Source: Oncorhynchus masou masou
Taxonomy: Eukaryota > Chordata > Actinopteri > Salmoniformes > Salmonidae
DNA: 64,000 bases
Assembly (NCBI RefSeq): GCF_036934945.1
Contig: NC_088228.1
Location: 17,750,338-17,814,337, forward strand
Reading direction: 5' to 3'
In this document: positions 56,000-64,000 of the stretch, in pieces
How positions within the stretch are numbered: the stretch's first letter is position 1
Layout: every line of letters starts with the position of its first letter
Position numbers and translations under genes: made by a program
Notes under the pieces: generated by a model
What the model saw: the letters and a program-made list of their open reading frames with translations, nothing else
The model's database searches: none
What the model was told of the DNA's origin: nothing

Positions 56000-57080
56000 G
56001 ACATCAACAGAAAATATACTGAGTGATAGAATACGGAGACCCGAAGTATATGAAATACGTAAGTGAAAAAAATAAAGACCTTTTCCGTTACAAATGTAGA
56101 CATAGATGACAGAGAAAAGCCAACCCCCAATATAATTTGGGATGCCTTTAAAGTGTGCATTAGGGGAATAATAATCTCATACTCAGTAAAAATTCAATCT
56201 GAGTTAGAAATTACAATTATCTTAAAATTACACTATCTTAAAAAAAGCCCATAAAAAATATTTACATGAAAAAGAAATGTCTGTAATATGTTATTTTACT
56301 TTTGAAGAGAGTCAACACCTACAGGTTAAACTCAAATAAAGCATACTATTTAATGGCAAATAAACCTGGTACACACCTTGCAGCTCTCACATAACGAATA
56401 CAATTTTAAACGATTAGGATACAAATGCTTTAATAAGAAACAACAATGCTATTCATAACAAAAAATATATGAAAATCTATATAAATCAGAATTAAATAAC
56501 AGTTGGTCTGATCCTACAGCTTTCTTAGACTCAATTACCATGAAGCAACTGTAGGCAGTTAGAAAGCAATCACTGAAATGGAAATCACCCCAAAATAAAT
56601 ATTGCGCGGTGAAAAGCACCAGGGATGGACGTCTTTCCCATAGCATTTTTTGTATATTCTGGGTCAAAGTAGCTCCCCTTTTTACTCTAATGACAAAACA
56701 AATGTGCTTCCGAGTTCCATGTATCAAACAGTTATGTCAGTTGTATTAGAACCAGGGAAACCAGGAGAGTCCCCTGCAGATTACAGTCCCAGGGGTGGAA
56801 TAAGTTCTGGCAATAAAATAATAGCAAAACTCATAAGCAACAGAATGGCAAAAGTCTTACCAGACTTAGTACATATTAATAAAACGAGGTTTATTAAATA
56901 TAGACACTGACAAAGAAATACAAGAACATGTTTCAATTTAATACTATACGCTAAAAAACAAGATGTAGATTTATCAATAATGGCTGTTGATGCCGAAAAG
57001 GCTTTCGACAGTCTTGAGTGGCCTTTTCTAAGTATTCTAATTCCTAATTCTATGCTTCCATATACTCCTGGAATGGATAC
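56000..57080 (+). pseudogene. L1-like LINE ORF2 relic
   Basis: Plus-strand pieces read EKPTPNIIWDAFKVCIRGII and ISYS (the region between endonuclease and RT in L1-type ORF2). Later come NKIIAKLISNRMAKVLPDLV, HINKTRFIKYRH, then a stop, and LSIMAVDAEKAFDSLEWPFL, which has the first RT catalytic Asp in DAEKAFD. Expected parts between them are missing or shifted. The AEKAFD...EW and KVLPDLV words point to the L1/Tx1 group, unlike the other LINEs here. Multiple stops make it non-functional. Confidence 0.82.
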
Positions 57081-57315
57081 TGTGAAAGATAAGCAAAGAG
57101 CAAAGAGAGGGGCAGAGAATTCCCTTTCCTCCATACACTGGAGGTAACGTATTGCTCCTGTCCAATCAGGGCTAAATTCACACAGACACACACATTCATG
57201 CTACACTCACATCACAATTACTGCAACCAGAGTCATATTTACTATTACTAATACTAAATAATACTGCACAATGTAAACACTTTCTATGATACATTGGACT
57301 ATACATTGGACTACA

Positions 57316-57926
57316 CATTAAATGTATAGTGACAATACAGTAAATGTATAGTGACAATACAGTAAATGTATAGTGACAATACAGTAAATGTATAGTGACA
57401 ATACAGTAAATGTACAGTGACAATACAGTACATGTATAGTGACAATACAGTAAATGTATAGTGACAATACAGTAAATGTATAGTGACAATACAGTAAATG
57501 TATAGTGACAATACAGTAAATGTATAGTGACAATACAGTACATGTATAGTGACAATACAGTAAATGTATAGTGACAATACAGTAAATGTATAGTGACAAT
57601 ACAGTAAATGTATAGTGACAATATAGTAAATGTATAGTGACAATACAGTAAATTTATAGTGACAATATAGTAAATGTATAGTGACAATACAGTAAATGTA
57701 TAGTGACAATACAGTAAATGTATAGTGACAATGCAGTAAATGTATAGTGACAATATAGTAAATGTATAGTGACAATACAGTACATGTATAGTGACAATAC
57801 AGTAAATGTATAGTGACAATACAGTAAATGTATAGTGACAATACAGTACATGTATAGTGACAATACAGTAAATGTATAGTGACAATACAGTAAATGTATA
57901 GTGACAATACAGTAAATGTATAGTGA
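57316..57926. repeat. 22-bp minisatellite, about 28 units
   Basis: The unit ACAGTAAATGTATAGTGACA plus AT repeats with an exact 22-bp period. Variants ACAGTACATG and ATAGTAAATG are scattered. All three minus-strand frames stay open for long distances only because the unit lacks stops. Confidence 0.96.
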
Positions 57927-57929
57927 CAC

Positions 57930-58077
57930 TGTATCAGAGAAAGTGTTTACGTGTTTGCCTTCCTGTATTATACTTATGTTAAAATATATATATATATGTT
58001 CTACTGAGCCATTTACTTTATGTTCGTATTCTTATCTTTTTGTTGCATTGTCAAGGATTAACCTTGAAGTCAGCATG
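57930..58077. other. Spacer between two minisatellites
   Basis: Ordinary AT-rich sequence with a short TA run (57986-57998). Confidence 0.4.
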
Positions 58078-58586
58078 TCGTTGGATGGTGTCGTTGGATG
58101 GTGTCGTTGGATGGTGTCGTTGGATGGTGCCGTTGGATGGTGCCGTTGGATGGTGTCGTTGGATGGTGTCGTTGGATGGTGTCGTTGGATGGTGTCGTTG
58201 GATGGTGTCGTTGGATGGTGTCGTTGGATGGTGTCGTTGGATGGAGTCGTTGGATGGTGTCGTTGGATGGTGTCGTTGGATGGTGTCGTTGGATGGTGCC
58301 GTTGGATGGTGCCGTTGGATGGTGCCGTTGGATGGTGCCGTTGGATGGTGTCGTTGGATGGTGTCGTTGGATGGTGTCGTTGGATGGTGTCGTTGGATGG
58401 TGTCGTTGGATGGTGTCGTTGGATGGTGTCGTTGGATGGTGTCGTTGGATGGTGTCGTTGGATGGTGTCGTTGGATGGAGTCGTTGGATGGTGTCGTTGG
58501 ATGGTGTCGTTAGATGGTGTCGTTGGATGGTGTCGTTGGATGGTGTCGTTGGATGGTGTCGTTGGATGGTGTCGTTGGATGGTGTA
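58078..58586. repeat. 13-bp minisatellite, about 39 units
   Basis: The unit GTTGGATGGTGTC repeats with a 13-bp period. Variants GGTGCC (two blocks) and GGAGTC (58243 and 58477, 234 bp or 18 units apart) suggest block duplication. Open frames on both strands are artefacts of the unit. Confidence 0.96.
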
Positions 58587-58794
58587 TACCATGAATATCC
58601 TGTACATACGACTAATAAAACTTCACACCAAACGCTTTGTCTTCGCCGCTCGGTCTCCAACCCAACCACCCCTTCCTCTGCTAGCCCAGTAAGACAGGAG
58701 CAAGGAATGATAATAGAGATGATAGCACGGAGGACAAAAGCAAGGGAATGAAGGGGAAGTTGCTGGGGCAGTGGGTTAATTCAGAACCCATATG

Positions 58795-59067
58795 TGTGCA
58801 CTCAGGTGTGCTGTGTCTGAATGGGAGAGAGAGCAGAGAGGGAGAGAGAGTATAAGAGAATAGGCCCACACTGTGCTCTCAGGTGTGCTGTGTCTGAATG
58901 GGAGAGAGAGCAGAGAGAGAGAGAGAGAGAGAGTATAAGAGAATAGGCCCACACTGTGCTCTCAGGTGTGCTGTGTCTGAATGGGAGAGAGAGCAGAGAG
59001 AGAGAGAGAGAGAGAGTATAAGAGAATAGGCCCACACTGTGCACTCAGCTGTGCTGTGTCTGAATGG

Positions 59068-59101
<34 letters not shown>

Positions 59102-59152
59102 CATAAGAGAATAGGCCCACACTGTGCACTCAGCTGTGCTGTGTCTGAATGG

Positions 59153-59217
<65 letters not shown>

Positions 59218-59387
59218 ATAAGAGAATAGGCCCACACTGTGCACTCAGGTGTGCTGTGTCTGAATGGGAGAGAGAGCAGAGAGAGAGAGAGAGAGAGAGC
59301 GAGCATAAGAGAATAGGCCCACACTGTGCTCTCAGGTGTGCTGTGTCTGAATGGGAGAGAGAGCAGAGAGAGAGAGAGAGAGAGAGA

Positions 59388-59426
<39 letters not shown>

Positions 59427-59474
59427 AAGAGAATAGGCCCACACTGTGCACTCAGGTGTGCTGTGTCTGAATGG

Positions 59475-59523
<49 letters not shown>

Positions 59524-59640
59524 AAGAGAATAGGCCCACACTGTGCACTCAGGTGTGCTGTGTCTGAATGGGAGAGAGAGAAGAGAGAGAGAGATAGAGA
59601 GAGAGAGCATAAGAGAATAGGCCCACACTGAGCACCCAGG
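58795..59640. repeat. Composite array: 60-bp module plus (AG)n, 9 copies
   Basis: Each unit holds TCAGGTGTGCTGTGTCTGAA, TGGGAGAGAGAG, an AG run of variable length (about 8 to 56 bp), then TATAAGAGAATAGGCCCACA and CTGTG. Nine copies of CTGTGTCTGAATGGG are present. Unit length varies from about 80 to 120 bp only through the AG run, so nine independent microsatellites sit inside one minisatellite. Confidence 0.95.
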
Positions 59641-60077
59641 TCGAAACCATTAAAAAGAGATGGGATGGAGTTTTATTCCAAAGGGCAGTTTCTTATCAAG
59701 AAAATAATTTAACACTTCATATGGTTCAGATCTTTGTGCTGCATGAGGTAATGATTTTATTCAGACGCAATGTAGATTTTTACCTTACTGTATCGGAGGC
59801 GGAGATCCACACAAAGAGAGAGAAATGGGGACCATGAAAAGTGAGGATGTTTTTAAAGATGTGCTTGCTGCCCCATGACAGGTCTGACTGCAGATTCTTA
59901 ACGGCTTGACTTTTGTCTGATAATTTTTTCTGTGTTACAAAGTGTTAACTTTGTGTAACTTTCATTGCCACTTTCTTGCATCGTTCAGGCTGTTACAAGA
60001 CACAGAGAAGCCATTTTGGTTTTCCATACAGAGTGGTTGTTAAACTTCCTGTTTCTCTTCCTGTTTCCTGTTTGCAG
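59641..60077. other. Intron up to the second FN3 exon
   Basis: About 440 bp of repeat-free intron. It ends in the pyrimidine-rich acceptor tract TTTCTCTTCCTGTTTCCTG, TTTGCAG (60071-60077). A TTGTCTGATAATTTTTTCTG stretch around 59914 is AT-rich, but no specific regulatory site can be named. Confidence 0.5.
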
Positions 60078-60202
60078 CCCCCTCGATCGTACCCATCATG
60101 CACCAGGTGAGCTCCACCATGAAGAGCTTCACGTTGTCATGGCCACAGCCCGAACAGCCCAACGGAATCATCTTGGACTACGAGCTACGCTTCTATGAGA
60201 AG
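60078..60202 (+). CDS. ephb1: Eph receptor class B exon: start of second fibronectin III domain
   Basis: This 125-bp exon encodes the first part of the second FN3 domain, about residues 434-475, just before the juxtamembrane region. The frame gives APSIVPIMHQVSSTMKSFTL, SWPQPEQPNGIILDYELRFY and EK. The words PIMHQVS, SWPQPEQPNGIILDYE and the YEK exon end are typical of EphB1; EphB2 and EphB3 differ at several of these positions. The first Ala codon is completed by the G that ends the exon at 43261. The acceptor is TTTGCAG and the donor AAGGTAGGC; the exon ends on a codon boundary. The size equals that of the corresponding Eph exon. A TG repeat starts 9 bp after the exon. Transmembrane and kinase exons must lie beyond 64000. 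Confidence 0.95.
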
Positions 60203-60210
60203 GTAGGCTC

Positions 60211-60250
60211 TGCGTGTGTGTGTGTTTGTGTGTGCGTGTGTGCATGTGTG
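60211..60250. repeat. (TG)n repeat just after the exon donor site
   Basis: TG-rich text (GCGTGTGTGTGTGTTTGTGT) starts 9 bp downstream of the exon end at 60202. In pre-mRNA it is a UG-rich tract beside a 5-prime splice site. Confidence 0.85.
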
Positions 60251-60251
60251 T

Positions 60252-60690
60252 ACTGTATAAGGGTACGTCTGCACAGACATTCATCTGCTTATACACTGTG
60301 TTTATATGTATGTGAATTGATACAAAAGATACCAAGAGAAGTTTCTCTTCTTTTTCGAAGTGAAATCCCCAACCCCCCTGGGCTGATAATGTCATCTCAG
60401 TTCCACCTCCAGTCCACCTTTCCTTCCCACTGTTCTTTGGTTTCCCTGCCTTCCCTGTCGGATGAAGTGAATACCTTGACCTCCGCTCCATCTCGCTCCC
60501 CTCCCTACTCCAACTGCGGTAATGCTATGCGTCTGGTGGAGCTAGCATCGACCCGTCTACTGCCGTCTGCTCCTACACAATAGAACCTGCTTTAATAGGA
60601 TACAAGAGCTGACCAGAGTGGCTATGGTAGCAGGTTTTATTGACCTATAGGCTTTTCCCAAGTCCACAGTTTACATTCATGATGATATGA
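60252..60690. other. Intron without recognised elements
   Basis: About 440 bp of ordinary intron. Nothing is recognised. Confidence 0.4.
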
Positions 60691-60704
60691 GCCTGAAGAA
60701 GACA

Positions 60705-62095
60705 GAGTCGGCTGGTTGGTGGGTTGGTCGTCTGGTTGGTGAGCTGGTTGCCTAATTGGTGAATTGGTCGGCTGGTTGGTGGGTTGGATGACTGGTTGGT
60801 GGGTTGGTCGGCTGGTTGGTGGGTTGGTCGGTGGGTTGGTTGGCTGGTTGGTGGGTGGTTTGGTCAACTGGTTGGTGGGTTGGTCGGCTGGTTGGTGAGT
60901 TGGTTGCCTAATTGGTGTGTTGGTCGGCTGTTTGGTTGGATGACTGGTTGGTGGGTTGGTCGGCTGGTTGGTGGGTTGGTCAACTGGTTGGTTGATTGGT
61001 CAACAGGTTGGTGGGTTGGTCGTCTGGTTGGTGGGTTGGTCGGCTGGTTGGTGGGTTGGTCGGCTGGTTGGTGGGTTGGATGGCTGGTTTGTTGGTTGGT
61101 CGGGCGGTTGGTCAGCTGGTTGGTTGGTCAATAGGTTAATGGGTGGGTTGGTGGGATGGTGGGTTAGTCTGCTGTTTGGTGGGTGGGTTAGTCAACTGGT
61201 TGGTGGGTTGGTTGGCTGGTTGGTGGGTTGGTTGGTTGGCTGGCTGGTTTGTGGGTTGGTCGGATGTATGGTGGGTTGGTCGGCTGGTTGGTCAACTGGC
61301 TGGTTGAAAGGTTGGTGTGTTGGTCACCTGGTTGGTGGGTTGCTCGCCTGGTCAGTGGGTTGGTCAACTGGTTGGTTGATTCATCAGGTTGGTGGGTTAG
61401 TCGGCTGATTGATGTGCTAATTGGCTGGTTGTTGTGTTAATCAGCTGGTTGGTGGGTTGGTTGGGTGGTTGGTAGGTGGGTGGGTTGGTTGGTTGACTGG
61501 TTGGTTGGTCGATAGGTTAATGGGTTGGTCGGCTGGTTGGTGGGTTAGTCAGCTGGTTGGTGGGTGGGTTAGTCGGCTGGTTAGTGGGTTGGATCGGCTG
61601 GTTGGTTGGTGGGTTAGTCTGCTGGTTGGTTGTTGGGTTGGTCGGCTGGTTGGTTGGTGGGTTGGTTGGTTGATCGGCTGGTTGCTGGGTTGGATGGCTG
61701 GTTGGTGGGTTGGTCATCTGGTTAATGGGTTGGTCGGCTGGTTGCTGGGTTGGTTGGCTGGTTGGTCGGCTGGTTGGTTGGTTGGTGGGTTAGTCGGTTG
61801 GTTGGATGGATGGTGGGTTGGTCAGCTGGTTGGTTGGTGGGTGGGTTGGTTGGTGGGCTGGTTGGTGGGTGGGTTGGTCCGCTGGTCGGTGGATCGTTCA
61901 ACAGGTTGGTCTTTTGGTTGTCTGGTTGGTGGGTTGGTCTTCTGGTTGGTGGGGTGGTTGATAGGTTGGAAGGTTGGATGGCTTGTTGGTGGGTTGGTCT
62001 TGTGTTTGTTTCCGTGGTTGATAGGTTGGTGGGTTAGTCGGCTGGTTGGTGGGTTAAGTCGGCTGGTTGGTGGGTTAGTCAGCGTGTTGGGGGGT
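60705..62095. repeat. 1.4-kb TTGG-rich degenerate minisatellite
   Basis: The units are about 16-20 bp, built from GGTTGGTGGGTTGGTCGGCT-type words with many small changes. The + strand carries hundreds of GG doublets at 2-4 bp spacing and no CC runs. Translation gives GWLVGW on + and PTNQPTN on minus in all frames, so the long open frames are artefacts. It lies 500 bp downstream of the second FN3 exon. Confidence 0.95.
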
Positions 62096-62109
62096 TTGTA
62101 GTTTTCCTC

Positions 62110-63890
62110 TGGACATGTAGGAGTATCTTACAGAACTCTGCATGCAGGGTTTCAATGGGGTGTTTGTCCTATTTAATGAAATCTTGTTTTGCAAGTGGAC
62201 CCCACACCTCACTGCCATAAATTGCAAATGGTTCAATGATATATTCATTTAGTTTTAGACAAATTTTAAGAGGTATTTCAATTTGAATTTGCTTTTTAAT
62301 GACGTAGAATGCCCTGCGTGCTTTCTCTCTCAGTTGATTCACTACCTCATTAAGGTGTCCAGTTGAGCTTATTTTTAAACCTAAGTAATTGTAGTGTGTG
62401 CAGTACTCTATATATTTTGTACCAATTGTGAACTTTGGTCTAATTCCCTGAGATCTGGATCTTCTCTGGAAAATCATTACTTTTTGGGGGTTTACTGCCA
62501 GGGCCCAGGTCTGGCAGGACTGCTCTAGCAGGTCCAGGCCCTGCTGTAGGCCATGTGCTGTGGGTGACAGCAGGCATAGGTCATCTGCGAAGAGTAGGCA
62601 TTTAATTTCTGAATTGTGGAGACTAACACCAGGGGCTGAGGATTTTTCTAGAATAGTGGCCAATTCATTGATGTAAATATTGAAGAGTGCAGGGCTCAGA
62701 TATCAACCCTGACAAAGGCCCCACCCCTGGTTAAAGAATTCTGTTATTTTCTTGCCTATGTTAATGCTGCATGTATTGCCAGTATACATTGATTTAATTA
62801 TGTCATATGTTTTACACCCTACACCACTTTCAATAACTTTGTAGAACAGTCCTGTATGCCAAATAGAATCCAATGCTTTTTGGAAGTCGATAAAGCAAAC
62901 GTATATTTTGGTATTATTTTGATGGACATGTTTATCTATCAGGGTGTGTACAGTGTAAATATGATCAGTTGTGCAATGTTTTGGTATAAATGCAATTTGG
63001 ATTTTACACAAGACATTGTGCTTATTAAGGAAGATTAGAACTCTTACATTGATAATACTACAGAAAACCTTCCCCAGGTTACTGTTCACACAAATGCCCC
63101 TGTAATTGTTAGGGTCAAATTTGTCTCCGTTCTTAAAGATTGTGGTTGAGTCCTTGATTCCAGATGTCAGGGAAATAACCTACACTCAGGATCAAATTAA
63201 ACAGTTCTAATATAGCCAATTGAAATTTTGCACTAGTGAGTTTGAGCATCTCATTTAGGATGCATTCAGGTCCGCATGCTTTTTTAAATTTGAGAGCCTG
63301 AAGTTTCTTATAGAGCACCTGGTCAGTAATTGGGGAGTCCAATGGATTTTGATCGTCCTTTATAGCTTTTGCTAATCCATTAAACTTCTCATGAATTTGG
63401 CGTTGTTCTGCGTTTGTTTCAATTTGAACGGTGTTGTAGAGTGTTTTAAAATGGGTTGTCCATATGTCACCATTTTGTATTGCTAATTCCTCTTGTTTAG
63501 ATTTTTTTTGTCTTTTCCAATTTTGCCAGAAGTTGTTTGTGTTTATGGACTCCTCAATTAGTGTCAGCTGCTTGCTGTTGTACTGTGCTTTTTGGTTCTG
63601 AGTGTACGTTTATAGAGGTTTACAGTCTCACAGTAATGAAGGCATAATTCTCCATTATTTGGGTTACTGTGCTTTTCTAAGTTTTTCCTTATAATTTTAC
63701 AATCTGCATCAAACCAGTTGTCATCTGATCTTTAAAAAACGGCTTCTTTTGCCGTTAGCCTGAATATATGGTTGATGTTTTTTACTTCCCGATTGATGAC
63801 TTCTTTACTGTGAGTGAATGTGGTATCCAGAAAGTTACCAAAGAGCGTTTGGATATTTTGGTTACAGGTTGCTTTCTGGTATTCTTCTGT
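62110..63890 (-). pseudogene. LINE relic with nearly open reverse transcriptase
   Basis: Read on the minus strand, an upstream piece (63342-63133) has KKLQALKFKKACGPECILNE and FPDIWNQG. A second frame runs from 63089 to 62169 with only one stop, TGA at 62703-62705. It contains IAFIPKHCTTDHIYTVHTLI, YVCFIDFQKALDSIWH (RT motif with catalytic Asp), then after the stop LSPALFNIYINEL, KCLLFADDLCLLSP (catalytic FADD intact), TWALAVNPQKVMIFQRR, YNYLGLKISSTGH and EPFAIYGSEVWGPL. It copies RNA into DNA in the family. The stop sits where QGCSLSP is expected. This is a different LINE family from the other four. The 5-prime end is not identified; a frameshift separates the two parts. Confidence 0.9.
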
Positions 63891-63892
63891 GC

Positions 63893-64000
63893 CGTTTTCT
63901 CTCTGTCTCTCTCTTTCTCTCTGTCTCTCTAATTCTCTCTGTCTCTCTCTTTCTCTCTGTCTCACTTTCTCTCTTTCTCTCTGTCTCTCTCTTTCTCTCT
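63893..64000. repeat. CT-rich tract with TCTCTCTGTCTC units
   Basis: Pyrimidine-rich text with recurring CTCTCTGTCTCTCT and CTCTTTCTCTCT words, cut by the window end. Confidence 0.9.

Noticed and set aside
57196..58751. Several open frames of 150-260 codons over the 22-bp and 13-bp arrays
   Set aside because: They overlap on both strands and in several frames and simply translate the minisatellite units.
60784..62101. Trp/Gly/Val-rich open frames up to 226 codons
   Set aside because: They exist in multiple frames of the TTGG-rich array and have no protein features beyond the repeat.
60203..64000. The rest of the second FN3 domain or the transmembrane exon
   Set aside because: No matching frame with an acceptor site was found before the window end.

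Overview
The window is a piece of a ray-finned fish genome, almost certainly a salmonid. It holds salmonid-type tRNA-derived SINEs (HpaI-like and a second family that shares their 3-prime tail), several degenerate Tc1-like transposon families, fish LINE relics, hAT mini-elements and very many microsatellites and minisatellites. No bacterial-style genes, operons, CRISPR arrays or intact RNA genes are visible. The genus cannot be fixed from this sequence alone.

The only host gene I can support runs on the + strand through the whole window. It is an Eph-family receptor tyrosine kinase of class B, best matched to EPHB1. Three internal exons are present, each with good splice sites, phase 1 joins and the exact sizes typical of Eph genes. 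They are 22366-22521 (156 bp, EGF-like cysteine-rich part), 42926-43261 (336 bp, first fibronectin III domain) and 60078-60202 (125 bp, start of the second fibronectin III domain). Joined, they read without a break. The ligand-binding exon lies before position 1. The transmembrane and kinase exons lie beyond 64000. Everything else is intron: at least 22.4 kb upstream, then 20.4 kb, 16.8 kb and at least 3.8 kb.

Intron upstream of the cysteine-rich exon (1-22365): a truncated solo LTR at 1-232 and a complete one at 4236-4602 with a 5-bp target duplication; an 80-bp and a 23-bp minisatellite (2145-3233); a 3-prime part of a LINE on the minus strand (7454-9585); a 2.3-kb telomere-like degenerate array (12914-15226); long CA/TG and CT tracts; SINE copies; a hAT mini-element with a perfect 8-bp duplication (17776-18598); a 43-bp minisatellite (19600-20829); and a second short hAT-like element.

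Intron between the cysteine-rich and first FN3 exons (22522-42925): a LINE split by a Tc1 element (22775-25410); a LINE fragment carrying a mini-element; a near full-length Tc1 relic (27774-29301); a perfect 38-bp hairpin element near 29.98 kb; a 54-bp array open in one minus-strand frame; a Tc1 carrying a solo LTR inside its terminal repeat and a SINE inside its body (33860-35552); and a second Tc1 with another Tc1 family nested in it (40448-42675).

Intron between the FN3 exons (43262-60077): a hAT mini-element, another solo LTR, a duplicated pair of 31-bp minisatellites (47.9-48.9 and 51.0-51.5 kb), two LINE fragments, and three unrelated minisatellites packed into 57.3-59.6 kb. The last part (60203-64000) holds a 1.4-kb TTGG-rich array and a minus-strand LINE whose reverse transcriptase is nearly open.

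There is no convincing new gene system. The points most worth a second look are the nested and inverted-duplicated transposon structures, the paired minisatellites, an apparent duplication of the splice acceptor and start of the cysteine-rich exon, and repeats lying directly against splice sites.
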